DNA of 64,000 bases from Alistipes timonensis (lineage in GTDB: Bacteria; Bacteroidota; Bacteroidia; Bacteroidales; Muribaculaceae), in NCBI GenBank assembly GCA_023663385.1, contig JAMPHO010000001.1:809153-873152 (forward strand). Reading direction: 5' to 3'. A program made the position numbers and the translations under genes. Below are positions 52,609-62,316 of this stretch, one piece after another. Each line of letters begins with the position of its first letter. The first letter of the stretch is position 1. Below the pieces are notes generated by a model that searched no databases, was not told the DNA's origin, and saw only the letters and a program-made list of their open reading frames with translations.

Positions 52609-54258
52609 ATGAAAAAGAGTGCCCTGCAAAAAGCGCGCGCTGCCTACCAGCCCAAGCTGCCCATCGTTCTCACCGGCGCTGTGAAAGCCGTTGAGGGTCA
52701 CGCCACCAACTCCGTGGCTGACCAGGAGGAAATCAAGAAACTTTTCCCCAACACCTACGGGCTCCCCGAACTGCGATTTGAAAAATCGACCAACACCCAG
52801 CCTTCCAAGCCCGTCAACGTCGGCGTTATCCTCTCCGGCGGTCAGGCACCCGGCGGTCACAACGTAATTTGCGGCCTCTTCGACGGCATCAAGAAAATCC
52901 ACCGCGACAGCCGCCTCTATGGCTTCCTCATGGGCCCCGGTGGCTTCGTTGACCACAACTATATGGAGCTCACCGCTCCCTTCATCGCCGACTACCGCAA
53001 CACCGGCGGTTTTGACATCATCGGCTCGGGCCGCACCAAGCTCGAAACCAAGGAGCAGTTCGACAAGGGTCTTGAAATCCTCAAGGAACTCAACATCCAG
53101 GCTCTCGTGATCATCGGTGGCGACGACTCGAACACCAACGCAGCCGTGCTCGCCGAGTACTACAAGAGCATCAACGCCGGCGTGCAGGTTATCGGTTGCC
53201 CCAAGACCATTGACGGCGACCTCAAGAACGACGTGATTGAGACCTCCTTCGGCTTTGACACCGCCACAAAGGTTTACTCCGAGGTTATCGGTAACATCCA
53301 GCGCGACTGCAACTCCGCTAAGAAATACTACCACTTCATCAAACTGATGGGCCGCTCCGCAAGCCATATCGCTCTCGAATGCGCCCTTCAGACCCAGCCC
53401 AACATCTGCATCATCTCCGAGGAGGTCGAGGCCAACGATATGACTCTCGCCCAGATTGTCGACCAGATTGCCGGTGTGGTTGCTGCCCGTGCCGAAAAGG
53501 GTATGAACTTCGGTACCGTGCTTATCCCCGAAGGTCTCATCGAGTTTATCCCCGCTGTTAAGCGCCTGATCGCCGAGCTCAACGACCTCCTGGCAGCGAA
53601 TGAGGCTGAGTTCGCCGCTCTCGCTCCCGCCGACCAGCGCGGCTACATCCTCGCTCACCTCTCCAAAGAGAACGCCGCCGTTTACGAATCGCTTCCCGAA
53701 GGCGTGGCCCGCCAGCTCAGCCTCGACCGCGACCCCCACGGCAACGTGCAGGTATCGCTTATCGAAACCGAGAAGCTCCTCAGCGAAATGGTTGCGAAGC
53801 GCCTCGACGAGATGAAGGCAGCCGGCCAGTTCAATGGCACCTTCAAGTCGCTGCACCACTTCTTCGGTTACGAAGGCCGTTGCGCCGACCCCTCGAACTT
53901 CGACGCCGACTACTGCTACGCCCTCGGCTTCAACGCTTCCTGCCTGATCCGCGCCGGCGTTACCGGCTATATGTCGTCGGTTCGCAACCTCACCAAGCCC
54001 TCCGTGCAGTGGATTGCTGGCGGTATCCCCGTCACCATGATGATGAACATGGAGCGTCGCCACGGCGAGATGAAGCCCGTAATCCAAAAGGCGCTCGTGC
54101 GTCTCGACGGCGCGCCCTTCCAGAAGTTTGCCGCCAAGCGAGACGAGTGGGCGCTCAACACCTGCTACGTTTACCCCGGCCCCATCCAGTACTTCGGCCC
54201 CGCTGAAGTCTGCGACCAGCCCACCATGACTCTGAAATACGAGCACCAGGGCAAGTAA
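52609..54258 (+). CDS. pfp: diphosphate-fructose-6-phosphate 1-phosphotransferase
   Basis: A 549-residue PPi-dependent phosphofructokinase of the long (plant beta-type) group. [15 protein letters not shown] is the phosphate loop. GGDDSNTNA, with Asp-Asp rather than Asp-Gly, is the PPi-specific marker. [10 protein letters not shown] carries the catalytic Asp, and [11 protein letters not shown] binds the sugar phosphate. It performs the reversible glycolytic step using pyrophosphate. Codon choice here is strongly biased, as expected for a highly expressed gene. Confidence 0.97.
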   Translation: MKKSALQKARAAYQPKLPIVLTGAVKAVEGHATNSVADQEEIKKLFPNTYGLPELRFEKSTNTQPSKPVNVGVILSGGQAPGGHNVICGLFDGIKKIHRDSRLYGFLMGPGGFVDHNYMELTAPFIADYRNTGGFDIIGSGRTKLETKEQFDKGLEILKELNIQALVIIGGDDSNTNAAVLAEYYKSINAGVQVIGCPKTIDGDLKNDVIETSFGFDTATKVYSEVIGNIQRDCNSAKKYYHFIKLMGRSASHIALECALQTQPNICIISEEVEANDMTLAQIVDQIAGVVAARAEKGMNFGTVLIPEGLIEFIPAVKRLIAELNDLLAANEAEFAALAPADQRGYILAHLSKENAAVYESLPEGVARQLSLDRDPHGNVQVSLIETEKLLSEMVAKRLDEMKAAGQFNGTFKSLHHFFGYEGRCADPSNFDADYCYALGFNASCLIRAGVTGYMSSVRNLTKPSVQWIAGGIPVTMMMNMERRHGEMKPVIQKALVRLDGAPFQKFAAKRDEWALNTCYVYPGPIQYFGPAEVCDQPTMTLKYEHQGK

Positions 54259-54310
54259 ACCGCCATACCGCGGGCCCCAGCGCTCCGCATCCCCTATCAC
54301 GACCTTTACA

Positions 54311-54349
54311 AGCCACCCCGCCAATCACCGCGGGGCGGCTTTCTTTTTA
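54311..54349 (+). terminator. terminator of pfp
   Basis: A GC-rich stem (54311-54321 with 54330-54340, one mismatch) is followed by TTTCTTTTT. Confidence 0.8.
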
Positions 54350-54466
54350 TAATATATGTGCGACATTAGGTTCTAATACAACAAAGTATCTTTATTAGTC
54401 GTTAACGCTTGATGAATTATTTCTTTGCAAGTTGGCAAAAGACTTTATGGTACGAACGTATAGGTA

Positions 54467-54498
54467 TTTGTATGTTTCGATTCTTTAAACTAATTTTG
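54467..54498 (+). promoter_or_regulatory. promoter of the lipoprotein gene at 54613
   Basis: TTTG (54467-54470), a 20-base spacer and TAATTTTG (54491-54498) match the consensus. The leader to the ATG is about 110 bases and A/T-rich. Between 54350 and 54466 I see nothing else. Confidence 0.6.
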
Positions 54499-54612
54499 CG
54501 ATTGCAAGGTGTATGCATTAGAAATAATGATTCTATACATTGCGAATGAGCGTAATTCATATTAATTCGGTTTATCTGAATTTGTAGTAAATAATTCATT
54601 AGTTGTATCTCT

Positions 54613-55278
54613 ATGAAACTTAAATCAGCATTAATAATCATATTATCTATTTTCGCCCTGTCGTCATGTGGTCCAAACAAAGAAGAAAAGGCGCAGAATA
54701 TGGCGGCGAATACTTTAAAGGGTATTCTTTTCCATTTTGATAGTTACGAACCTCTTGAAACGAAAGTAGACAGTTTACACTCCTCACTTGCAACCGATAA
54801 GGAGGCGATCAATCTAACTATTGATATGCTTAAGCTCTTCCAATCGGCAGAAGAGTATGCCGAAAAAGTAGAACGTGCGGAAAAGTCAATGGAAGTATGG
54901 TCTCCGAACACATATTCTTCGACATTTGGAAAAGGTCAATACCGTAGAGCTACAGAAGATAGAGATGGCTATCAACGACGCTTGGAGAAAACGAGAGATA
55001 GAATTAAAAAGCAGTTTTCTCTGATAAAAGAACGCCAGGAAGCTATCAGTGAAGGTAAGTTTGATGGATGGTTTGTTTATCATAAATTCAAAAGCCTGAA
55101 CGGCCCCGCCACTGTATATATTTTTGGTGAGTATATTTTCATCTGTGATAGTGAATTTAAAGAACGAATGGCATATCCCAAAGAAGAGTATGATGCGATT
55201 TGCAAAATTATGACTGCGATTTCGACCTCAAATGATGTGCCGGAAATGATTGAAAAGCTGCAAGAAGAGATATTTTAA
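54613..55278 (+). CDS. hypothetical lipoprotein with coiled coil
   Basis: A 221-residue lipoprotein. The signal peptide ends in lipobox LSSC with Cys at residue 19. The mature part is mostly long charged helices (residues about 30-150, rich in Glu, Lys and Arg), probably a coiled coil. A small C-terminal domain holds the stretch ATVYIFGEYIFICDSEF. No family is recognised. A/T-rich composition sets it and the next gene apart from the flanking core genes. Confidence 0.65.
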   Translation: MKLKSALIIILSIFALSSCGPNKEEKAQNMAANTLKGILFHFDSYEPLETKVDSLHSSLATDKEAINLTIDMLKLFQSAEEYAEKVERAEKSMEVWSPNTYSSTFGKGQYRRATEDRDGYQRRLEKTRDRIKKQFSLIKERQEAISEGKFDGWFVYHKFKSLNGPATVYIFGEYIFICDSEFKERMAYPKEEYDAICKIMTAISTSNDVPEMIEKLQEEIF

Positions 55279-55290
55279 ATTGATGATGAG

Positions 55291-56133
55291 ATGATTATTA
55301 AGAAACGCCCCATTATAACGTGGCTTTTAAGTACCGAGCCGAATCAAAGCACTAACGGAATTTTCATCTCAGGCGTATCCAATCTCATTAATTCCGAAAT
55401 ACTGAAATATCAGCTTAATGAGTTAGGACGAGTTCGCATTGGATGGCCTCTATGGGGACTCCCCGAATTACTTACTCCATCTTTTGAGAAAGCTATGCGG
55501 CTTAATGCGCCGGCCCATGAAAAGTCGATGCCAATGTTCTATGAAGAATTCAGCCGTACGGGGGAATGCGGCATATTGCTTTATGGAACGGATAGGACGA
55601 TCGTTTATCGTTTTGACGCTGGTATCCTACATATATGGCATTTCAAAGAGCTTGCCGATAAAAGCGCATTCACATTTTATTGTCAGTATACGAACGTAAA
55701 CGGTCAAACAAGGGTTGGTGTCACAAATACTATAATAGCAGATTCCGAATTATTTAAAGGTTCATTGGAAGAGAGGCAAAACAGCCTCGCATCAGTTGGA
55801 TTATTTGTGATAACCTATGTGGCTGTCAAGAAATATGGCAAAGTTGAGACAGTCATAGTCCCCCTGGGTAAGAGCCCTGTTGTTGAAGGCTCCCCTCTCG
55901 AATTCGTTGACAATAAGAAGATAATCAACAACTCTGGGCAAAAGGTTGTTGTGATGGACTCCAGATGGTTTCGCAAAATCGTAAACGATAACGACATCTA
56001 TGTTCGCGGGTTTTGGAGACGTCAGAAGGTAAAGAATGAGTTTGGGGAATGGTCCACTAAGATCATATTTATCGAGCCTTTCATCCGTCATGGATACCAT
56101 CGAAACGCAAAAATTGAAGACAAGCAGTCGTAG
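55291..56133 (+). CDS. hypothetical protein
   Basis: A 280-residue soluble protein that I do not recognise. It starts 12 bases after the lipoprotein gene and is probably in the same message. The N-terminal half has an aromatic stretch (RIGWPLWGLPELL). The C-terminal 60 residues (VVVMDSRWFRKIV, VRGFWRRQK, FIEPFIRHGYHRNAKI) have a pattern I associate loosely with accessory-element proteins of Bacteroidales. That link is unverified. No signal peptide is seen. Confidence 0.6.
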   Translation: MIIKKRPIITWLLSTEPNQSTNGIFISGVSNLINSEILKYQLNELGRVRIGWPLWGLPELLTPSFEKAMRLNAPAHEKSMPMFYEEFSRTGECGILLYGTDRTIVYRFDAGILHIWHFKELADKSAFTFYCQYTNVNGQTRVGVTNTIIADSELFKGSLEERQNSLASVGLFVITYVAVKKYGKVETVIVPLGKSPVVEGSPLEFVDNKKIINNSGQKVVVMDSRWFRKIVNDNDIYVRGFWRRQKVKNEFGEWSTKIIFIEPFIRHGYHRNAKIEDKQS

Positions 56134-56252
56134 TAGATGTTTTTGACTTATAGTGGCGTCTGATTTGTTACGACTATCATCTTAGTAGACGTAAGCCCAT
56201 TGTTCCTAACGCATTTGGTTCCTATTTGGAGTATTTGGGTCAAGACATCTTT

Positions 56253-56283
56253 TTTGCCGCATCGGGAAAAAGACGTAACTTTG
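56253..56283 (+). promoter_or_regulatory. promoter of the DUF4924 gene
   Basis: TTTG (56253-56256), a 19-base spacer and TAACTTTG (56276-56283) form a full consensus promoter, 68 bases before the ATG. Confidence 0.7.
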
Positions 56284-56351
56284 TTGTTATAAAAGTATGG
56301 GGGTCGTCCGTCGGGGTGGCCGTCTATAATGTTAACTGAAAAAGTATCGAA

Positions 56352-56999
56352 ATGATTATAGCATCTAAGAAACGTAAGGAGAATATTGCGGAGTATATCC
56401 TGTATATGTGGCAGATAGAGGACCTGATCCGCGCTAACGGCCTCGATATCGACAAGATCAAGGCGAATGTCATAGACTCATTCCAACTCGACGATGCGCA
56501 GAAGGAGGAGATGACGCAGTGGTATGAATCGCTGATTGATATGATGCGGCGCGAAGGCGTTACGGAAAAGGGGCATTTGCAGATTAACAAGAACATACTG
56601 AACCAGCTCGTGAGGTTGCACCAGGCGCTGCTTAACGACCCGGAATTTCCCGAGTATTCAGCGGAGTTCTACAGGACGCTGCCTTTCATCGTGGAATTGC
56701 GTTCAAAGGCCGGTGATTCCAAAGTCGGTGAGATAGAAACTTGCTTCACGGCTCTTTACGGTATGCTGATGATGCGTTTGCAGAAGAAGGAGCTGAGCGA
56801 GGACACTCTTAACGCGCTGAAACAGATCACGCGCTTTATCAACCTCCTCAGCCGCGACTTCCATCTCGACGAGGAGGACAAACTCTTCAAGCATAACGAT
56901 GACGGGGCAAGCCCGGAGAATAATGGATCGAACCCTCTCGCCCAGGCGGAGACTAACCGACGCGCCGAGGCCCCTACCGCTGAACTACCTGAAAAATAA
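56352..56999 (+). CDS. DUF4924 family protein
   Basis: A 215-residue helical protein of DUF4924, a Bacteroidetes-restricted family of unknown function. Typical opening: IIASKKRKENIAEYILYMWQIEDLIRA. The core ends near residue 180 (FINLLSRDFHLDEEDKLF). The last 35 residues are a low-complexity tail. The DNA coding that tail has tRNA-like A-box and B-box words on the opposite strand, discussed separately. rmuC follows 30 bases later. Confidence 0.85.
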   Translation: MIIASKKRKENIAEYILYMWQIEDLIRANGLDIDKIKANVIDSFQLDDAQKEEMTQWYESLIDMMRREGVTEKGHLQINKNILNQLVRLHQALLNDPEFPEYSAEFYRTLPFIVELRSKAGDSKVGEIETCFTALYGMLMMRLQKKELSEDTLNALKQITRFINLLSRDFHLDEEDKLFKHNDDGASPENNGSNPLAQAETNRRAEAPTAELPEK

Positions 57000-57029
57000 A
57001 GGCGGGGTTACCACTGAAACCAATCATTT

Positions 57030-58433
57030 ATGACAATAGCCATATTTATAATTATCGGCCTGGCATTAGGTGCTGCACTCGGTTTTATAATCGGGCGGCA
57101 ACAGAATGCCGCTCCGTTGGCCGTTGAACGGGCCAGAGCCGAGAGCGCAGAGGCGAGAATGGTCGAAGCGCGCGAAGCCGCGGCAAAGCAGCTCTCCGAC
57201 GAGCGCGCGGCCGCCAATACCAGGCTGTCCGAAACCTGCGCGGAATACGAAAGGAGGCTGCTGGCATTGAAGGCCGATGCGGACAAGCAGCTTGCCGAAG
57301 CGCGCGACGCCGCCATACGGCAGATAATGTCGGAAAGGGAACACCAGGAAGCACTCAGAACCGAAGCTGACAAACAATGGAAGTCGCAACTCGAAAAATT
57401 GCGCGAGGAGATGCGCAACGCCGCAGCCGAGCTGCTCCAGGCACGGCAAGCCGCCTTGCAAGAGTCAAACCGCGAACAAATGGGGGAAATCCTGAAGCCC
57501 ATTAAGGAGCAGTTTGCCGAATTCAAGCGCACAGTCGAGGAGTCGCGCACAGCCTCGGAAGTAGGCCGCAAAGAGATCCGCAACACGTTTGACGCTTCGA
57601 TGAAGCTCTTCCAGCAGCAACAGGAACAGGCTGTGAAGCTAATGCGCGAGCAGACCGACAAAATCGGCCAGGACGCGGCAAACCTTACAAAGGCCCTCAA
57701 GGGGGACTCGAAAATGCAGGGCGACTGGGGCGAGATGATTTTGGAATCGGTGCTCGCCAACAGCGGATTGCGCCGCGACGAGGAGTACTTCATCCAGGAG
57801 GTGACCCCCGACGAGGAAGGGCGCAACCTGCGCCCCGATGTTATTGTGAAATTTCCCGAAGGGCGCTCTGTGGTGATTGACTCAAAAGTGTCGCTCACCG
57901 CGTACGCCGCCGCCACCGAGGCGCCAACCGACGAGCTTGCGCAGCGAATGCTTTCCGAGCACGTCAGGAGCGTGCGCAAGCATATCGACGAGCTCGCCGA
58001 GAAGCGATACGACAAAACCGTAAAGGACGCGATCGGCTATGTGCTGATGTTTATGCCGATTGAGAACAGTTACATGGTTGCGATGAAGAAGCAGCCGGAC
58101 CTCAGCCGCTACGCATATCAGAAAGGCATAATACTAATTTCTCCGAGCAACCTAATGATGGCGCTACAGCTCGCTTTCAATCTCTGGCAACAGGACCGCC
58201 AGGGAAAGAATGTCGAGAAAATAGTCAAGACAGCGACCGAGCTGTATGAGAAACTATCGCTGTTCTCCGACACGTTCGCCGATGTCGAGGGGCAGATCGA
58301 GAGGTTGCAGAAAACATTCTCCAAGGCCAAGGACCAGCTCTATGAGGGGAAGGGGAACGTTATGCGGCGTATGGAAGGGCTCAAGTCGCTCGGTATCACG
58401 CCAAAGAGACAGATTAAAGGGCTGGAGGAGTAG
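57030..58433 (+). CDS. rmuC: DNA recombination protein RmuC
   Basis: A 467-residue protein. Residues 1-20 form a membrane anchor (IFIIIGLALGAALGFIIGR), followed by a coiled coil of about 170 residues. The RmuC nuclease-like domain is then seen: GDWGEMILESVLANSGL, RPDVIVKFPEGRSVVIDSKVSLTAY, and YVLMFMPIENSYMVAM. The PD-(D/E)XK-type residues Asp and Lys lie in VVIDSKVSL. The family limits recombination at inverted repeats. A terminator follows. Confidence 0.95.
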   Translation: MTIAIFIIIGLALGAALGFIIGRQQNAAPLAVERARAESAEARMVEAREAAAKQLSDERAAANTRLSETCAEYERRLLALKADADKQLAEARDAAIRQIMSEREHQEALRTEADKQWKSQLEKLREEMRNAAAELLQARQAALQESNREQMGEILKPIKEQFAEFKRTVEESRTASEVGRKEIRNTFDASMKLFQQQQEQAVKLMREQTDKIGQDAANLTKALKGDSKMQGDWGEMILESVLANSGLRRDEEYFIQEVTPDEEGRNLRPDVIVKFPEGRSVVIDSKVSLTAYAAATEAPTDELAQRMLSEHVRSVRKHIDELAEKRYDKTVKDAIGYVLMFMPIENSYMVAMKKQPDLSRYAYQKGIILISPSNLMMALQLAFNLWQQDRQGKNVEKIVKTATELYEKLSLFSDTFADVEGQIERLQKTFSKAKDQLYEGKGNVMRRMEGLKSLGITPKRQIKGLEE

Positions 58434-58455
58434 CATCTTCTATAAATGATAAACG

Positions 58456-58499
58456 GTCGGAGACTTTGCGGGGCGAACACGCGCCACAAAGTCTCCGAC
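58456..58499 (+). terminator. bidirectional terminator between rmuC and proA
   Basis: A perfect 13-base stem (58456-58468 with 58487-58499) lies 22 bases after the rmuC stop and 31 before the convergent proA stop. Confidence 0.8.
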
Positions 58500-58530
58500 T
58501 GTTAGTTATATTGTGATTTCCAAAGTTTCC

Positions 58531-59787
58531 TCAGGGGCGTAGTTGGCCGTTGCCGTCGATAAGCCAGCGGTATGTCGTGATTTCGCGCAGACCCATCGGA
58601 CCCCTCGGCCCGAGTTTCTGAGTGGAAATGCCTATTTCAGCACCGAGGCCGAACTGGGCTCCGTCGGTGAAACTGGTCGGAGCGTTAACGTAGACGCACG
58701 CGGCATCTACCTCACGCTGAAACTTTTCGGCAGCGGCTTTATCGGCGGTAATCACGCATTCGCTGTGCCCAGAGCCGAAGCGGGCGATATGCTCTATAGC
58801 CTCGTCGATGTCAGAGACCGTCCTTATCCCCATTTTATAATCCATCCATTCTGTAGCCCAGGTAGAATCGTCGGCGTGCATGAGCAATTCCGGCGGGTAA
58901 GCGCCTTGGAGCGAGCGGAAAGCCTCCTCATCGGCATAAATCGCGACCACTTTCTCGGCAAGAGGATTCACGAGGTCAGGCAAATCGGAAAGACGGGCGC
59001 GGTCAATGAGCAGAGTGTCAAGAGCGTTGCACACACTTACCCGTCGGGTCTTGGCGTTGCATATGATGGCTGCTCCCATCTCCTTGTCGCCCGCGGTGTG
59101 GAAATAAGCGCTCACGACTCCGGCGCCAGTCTCTATTACGGGTACCCTGGCGTTGTCGCGCACGAACTCAATGAGCCGCTTCCCTCCACGGGGTATGCAA
59201 ATATCGACATATCCGACAGCGTTGAGCATCGAGGCCGTCGCCTCGTGGGTCGAAGGCAAAAGAGCGACCACGTCGGTAAGGATTCCTTCTTCACGGAGCA
59301 CGCGGTGAATCAATTCCACGATGGCGCGGTTTGAACATTCGGCATCGCTTCCCCCTTTGAGCACGCAGGCGTTGCCACTTTTGAAGCATAGCGAGAAAAC
59401 GTCGAAGGTCACATTCGGACGAGCCTCGTATACTACCCCAACGACACCGAACGGCACACGCACTTTTCTCAAACGCAGACCGTTGGGTAGCGTACGGTCC
59501 TCATCGACCTCACCCAGCGGGGATGGTAGCGAAGCCACATGGCGCATATCCGCAGCGATGGCGCTAAGCCGCTCCACGGTCAGTTTCAAACGGTCGTAAA
59601 GCGGATTGGCAGGGTCCATCCTCGCGAGGTCCTTGGCGTTGGCCTCCAGGAGCTCCTCTCTGGCTGGCTCAATAGAGTCGGCCAGCTTCATCAGAACCGC
59701 ATCGCGACGTTCGGCCGGAATCAGTCCAAGTTGACGCGAAGCGGCCTTTACGGCTTTGAAAGTATCAGAAAGTGTAGTTTGTTCCAT
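58531..59787 (-). CDS. proA: gamma-glutamyl phosphate reductase
   Basis: A 418-residue NADPH-dependent dehydrogenase making glutamate semialdehyde for proline. The start is ATG 59787, one base past the proB stop; a longer frame overlaps proB. It carries VPFGVVGVVYEARPNVT, LKGGSDAECSN, IPRGGKRLI, and the catalytic Cys in RRVSVCNALDTLLI. The usual ETGxGVCH motif reads ETGAGVVSAY here. It is last in the proC-proB-proA operon. Confidence 0.95.
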   Translation of the reverse strand: MEQTTLSDTFKAVKAASRQLGLIPAERRDAVLMKLADSIEPAREELLEANAKDLARMDPANPLYDRLKLTVERLSAIAADMRHVASLPSPLGEVDEDRTLPNGLRLRKVRVPFGVVGVVYEARPNVTFDVFSLCFKSGNACVLKGGSDAECSNRAIVELIHRVLREEGILTDVVALLPSTHEATASMLNAVGYVDICIPRGGKRLIEFVRDNARVPVIETGAGVVSAYFHTAGDKEMGAAIICNAKTRRVSVCNALDTLLIDRARLSDLPDLVNPLAEKVVAIYADEEAFRSLQGAYPPELLMHADDSTWATEWMDYKMGIRTVSDIDEAIEHIARFGSGHSECVITADKAAAEKFQREVDAACVYVNAPTSFTDGAQFGLGAEIGISTQKLGPRGPMGLREITTYRWLIDGNGQLRP

Positions 59788-59788
59788 A

Positions 59789-60877
59789 TTATTCCATAAA
59801 CAGATAGTCGTAGTGAACAACAGGGCGACCGCCTCGTCGGCCTACCATAGCGAGAGTTGCGGCGGAGTCGCACGAGGCCCTGCCCACGCCCATTTTAGAG
59901 CCGTCGGGTGCATAGATGTTCACAATGTCACCCTCCTCCCATTCGCCATCAACAGAAGTGATGCCGATAGGCAGAAGGCTTACTGCCTTGTCGCCCCGCA
60001 GCATACGGGCTGCATCCTCGTTGACTGTAACTCGCCCTTTGGCGAAACTCACACTGTGGGCTATCCATCGCTTGATATTGCTCACGGGGACCTCGCGGGG
60101 TTCGAACTCTGTGTGCGGCACCTGTCCGGGACGCTCTACCAGATCGGTCAGCACTCCGTTTCGACGGCCATTAGCGATAATCACCCTGACCCCCTCTTCC
60201 GACAGCATCTTGGCAATACCGTATTTCGTGCCCATACCGCCGCGGCCGAAGCCGCTTTTGGTTGTATAAATATTATCGGTGAGATCATCTTCAAGTTTTA
60301 CTTTGGAGATAAGCGTTGAGCCCGGAGCGTCGGGAGCGCCGGTGAAAATGCCATCGACGTTCGACAGAATCACGAGAGTGTCGGCATCCATCATAGCCGC
60401 GATAAGTCCCGAGAGCTCGTCGTTGTCGGTGAACATAAGCTCGGTCATCGACGCCGTATCGTTCTCATTAACAATCGGAATGACATTGTTGTCGAGCATC
60501 ACCTCCATACACGACCGCTGGTTGAGATAGGCGAGTCGCGATCCGAAATTCTCCTTTTGGGTAAGCACCTGGCCTACCTGAAGCCCGTGGCCGCCGAATA
60601 GCGAGAGATAAGTGGTCATGAGGCGAATCTGCCCCACGGCGGAAAATAACTGCCTCTGCCCCACGCTGTCGAGTTTTCGAGCGGGTGTCACCATCGAACG
60701 ACCGCAAGCCACGGCCCCTGATGAAACAAGAATCACCTTGTGGCCCTTCTTATGCAGTTCCGCGATTTGGTCAACGATACCTGACATAATAGTCACGTCG
60801 GGCGACCCGTCGCTTCTGGTCAGCACATTGCTCCCGACCTTTACTACTATTCTTCTGTTGCGCATTGTGATTGACAT
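59789..60877 (-). CDS. proB: glutamate 5-kinase
   Basis: A 362-residue kinase for the first step of proline synthesis. The amino-acid kinase domain has RIVVKVGSNVLT, VSSGAVACGR, VNENDTAS, FTDNDELSGLIAAMMDAD and GFGRGGMGTKYGIAKM. The C-terminal PUA domain occupies about residues 275-355. It starts 4 bases downstream of proC and ends one base before proA. Confidence 0.96.
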   Translation of the reverse strand: MSITMRNRRIVVKVGSNVLTRSDGSPDVTIMSGIVDQIAELHKKGHKVILVSSGAVACGRSMVTPARKLDSVGQRQLFSAVGQIRLMTTYLSLFGGHGLQVGQVLTQKENFGSRLAYLNQRSCMEVMLDNNVIPIVNENDTASMTELMFTDNDELSGLIAAMMDADTLVILSNVDGIFTGAPDAPGSTLISKVKLEDDLTDNIYTTKSGFGRGGMGTKYGIAKMLSEEGVRVIIANGRRNGVLTDLVERPGQVPHTEFEPREVPVSNIKRWIAHSVSFAKGRVTVNEDAARMLRGDKAVSLLPIGITSVDGEWEEGDIVNIYAPDGSKMGVGRASCDSAATLAMVGRRGGRPVVHYDYLFME

Positions 60878-60881
60878 TGTA

Positions 60882-61661
60882 TTATTTCAATCCGGCCTTT
60901 AGGCCGCGGATTACAGCCGACGAAAATCCGGCGCGCTCCATCTCGTTCAGTCCCTTGATTGTAACGCCGCCGGGAGTCGTTACTTTGTCAATCTCACTCT
61001 CGGCGTGCGCTCCGCCGGCAAGCAGCGACGCGGCGCCCTTGACGGTTTGCGCCACGATTTCCTGTGCCATATCAGCACGGAACCCGAGTTCGACGCCACC
61101 TTCCACCGCGGCCCTGATGTAACGCAGGGCGTAAGCTATACCGCATGAAGCGAGCGTTGTTCCGGCGGCGAGCAACCGCTCCTCCACTATCATCGTGGCT
61201 CCTACCCGCTTGAACGTGTCGTCAATCAGCGAGAGGGGTTCCCCCATGGCCGTTACAGGCGCTATGAATGTCATTGATTGAAGCACCGAGGCCGCGGTGT
61301 TGGGAATTACGATCGCTGTCTGGGGCATATCGGACCCAGTGTCGAGCCATTCAATCAAATCTTTCGATGATACCCCGGCTGCTATTACCGCAAGGGTCTG
61401 GCTATCCGAGTTGATGTCCCCTTTTATATCCTCAAGCACGTCCTTGACGAGCCAAGGCTTCACGAACACCATGATCAGGTCGGCGCCCGCGATTGCCGAA
61501 CGATTGTCGGTAGTAGCGCTGGTTCCGATTCCGGCAAATTTGTCAAGAACCTTCTGCGACGGATCTGACACGGAGATGTCGGCCGCGGGGAATCCGCTTT
61601 TCACAAGTCCCTCTACAACCGCGCCACCCATGGCGCCCGCTCCGATTACTGCGATTTTCAT
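60882..61661 (-). CDS. proC: pyrroline-5-carboxylate reductase
   Basis: A 259-residue reductase for the last step of proline synthesis. It is started at ATG 61661, which gives the NADPH loop MKIAVIGAGAMGGAVVEGL at the very N-terminus. Later motifs are VFVKPWLVKDVL, PNTAASV and the C-terminal PGGVTIKGLNEMERAGF. It leads the operon. A TACTTTTG box on the minus strand at 61711-61704 is a possible -7 element without a clear -33. Confidence 0.96.
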   Translation of the reverse strand: MKIAVIGAGAMGGAVVEGLVKSGFPAADISVSDPSQKVLDKFAGIGTSATTDNRSAIAGADLIMVFVKPWLVKDVLEDIKGDINSDSQTLAVIAAGVSSKDLIEWLDTGSDMPQTAIVIPNTAASVLQSMTFIAPVTAMGEPLSLIDDTFKRVGATMIVEERLLAAGTTLASCGIAYALRYIRAAVEGGVELGFRADMAQEIVAQTVKGAASLLAGGAHAESEIDKVTTPGGVTIKGLNEMERAGFSSAVIRGLKAGLK

Positions 61662-61763
61662 AATTGCAAACTGATTAGAATTGATACACTCTAAGTTTTC
61701 TCGCAAAAGTAACAATAAAATGACTTATATTGATTATCTTTATCCCGAAAAAATCACTAAACG

Positions 61764-62240
61764 ATGAATAACGGCTCTTACACAATCAGATCTCAGTGTG
61801 GCAGAATCGAAATCGATTTCCAATCTGGACGGATTGTAAGTATATCTTTAGCGGAAAGCGACACCCCCTCGGACTCACCGACATCCCTTTCAGCGGAAGA
61901 GGTTGAACGCTTTAATATAGAAAGACTACTTAGTGGGCGCGCCGAGCTAGTCGGAATGTTGGATTTCGGTAATTGCTCCCCCTTCCAACGCGCCGTATGG
62001 CTAAAGGTTATGGAAGTCGCTCCGGGAACGACTATATCCTATGGCGAACTCGCGCTCCGGGTTGGTTGCCCCGGTGGCGCCCGCGCCGTCGCTCGTGCAT
62101 TGGCGTCAAACCGGCTCGCCTTGATTGTGCCATGCCACAGAGTCGTCCATTCCAATGGTTCGCCGGGTGGCTATAAATGGGGCGCGGAAAGGAAAAAGGC
62201 GCTTCTTGAGTTTGAGAAAAAACATTTTGGAAGGAAATGA
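61764..62240 (+). CDS. ogt: methylated-DNA-protein cysteine methyltransferase
   Basis: A 158-residue suicide repair protein for O6-alkylguanine. The active Cys124 is in VPCHRVV, preceded by the helix-turn-helix GARAVARALASNRLALI and the arginine finger in it. The N-terminal domain is short. There is no Ada regulatory domain. Confidence 0.95.
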   Translation: MNNGSYTIRSQCGRIEIDFQSGRIVSISLAESDTPSDSPTSLSAEEVERFNIERLLSGRAELVGMLDFGNCSPFQRAVWLKVMEVAPGTTISYGELALRVGCPGGARAVARALASNRLALIVPCHRVVHSNGSPGGYKWGAERKKALLEFEKKHFGRK

Positions 62241-62316
62241 TTCCTGTTTTTTCGCTACCTTTGTAGTAGAAACCGCCTGAGCCGTTTCGGGCGGTTCCAA
62301 ATGATTAGAACCGCTT

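Noticed and set aside
52597..54324. 575-codon minus-strand frame opposite pfp
   Set aside because: It arises from the strong codon bias of pfp; the product is low-complexity and has no family.
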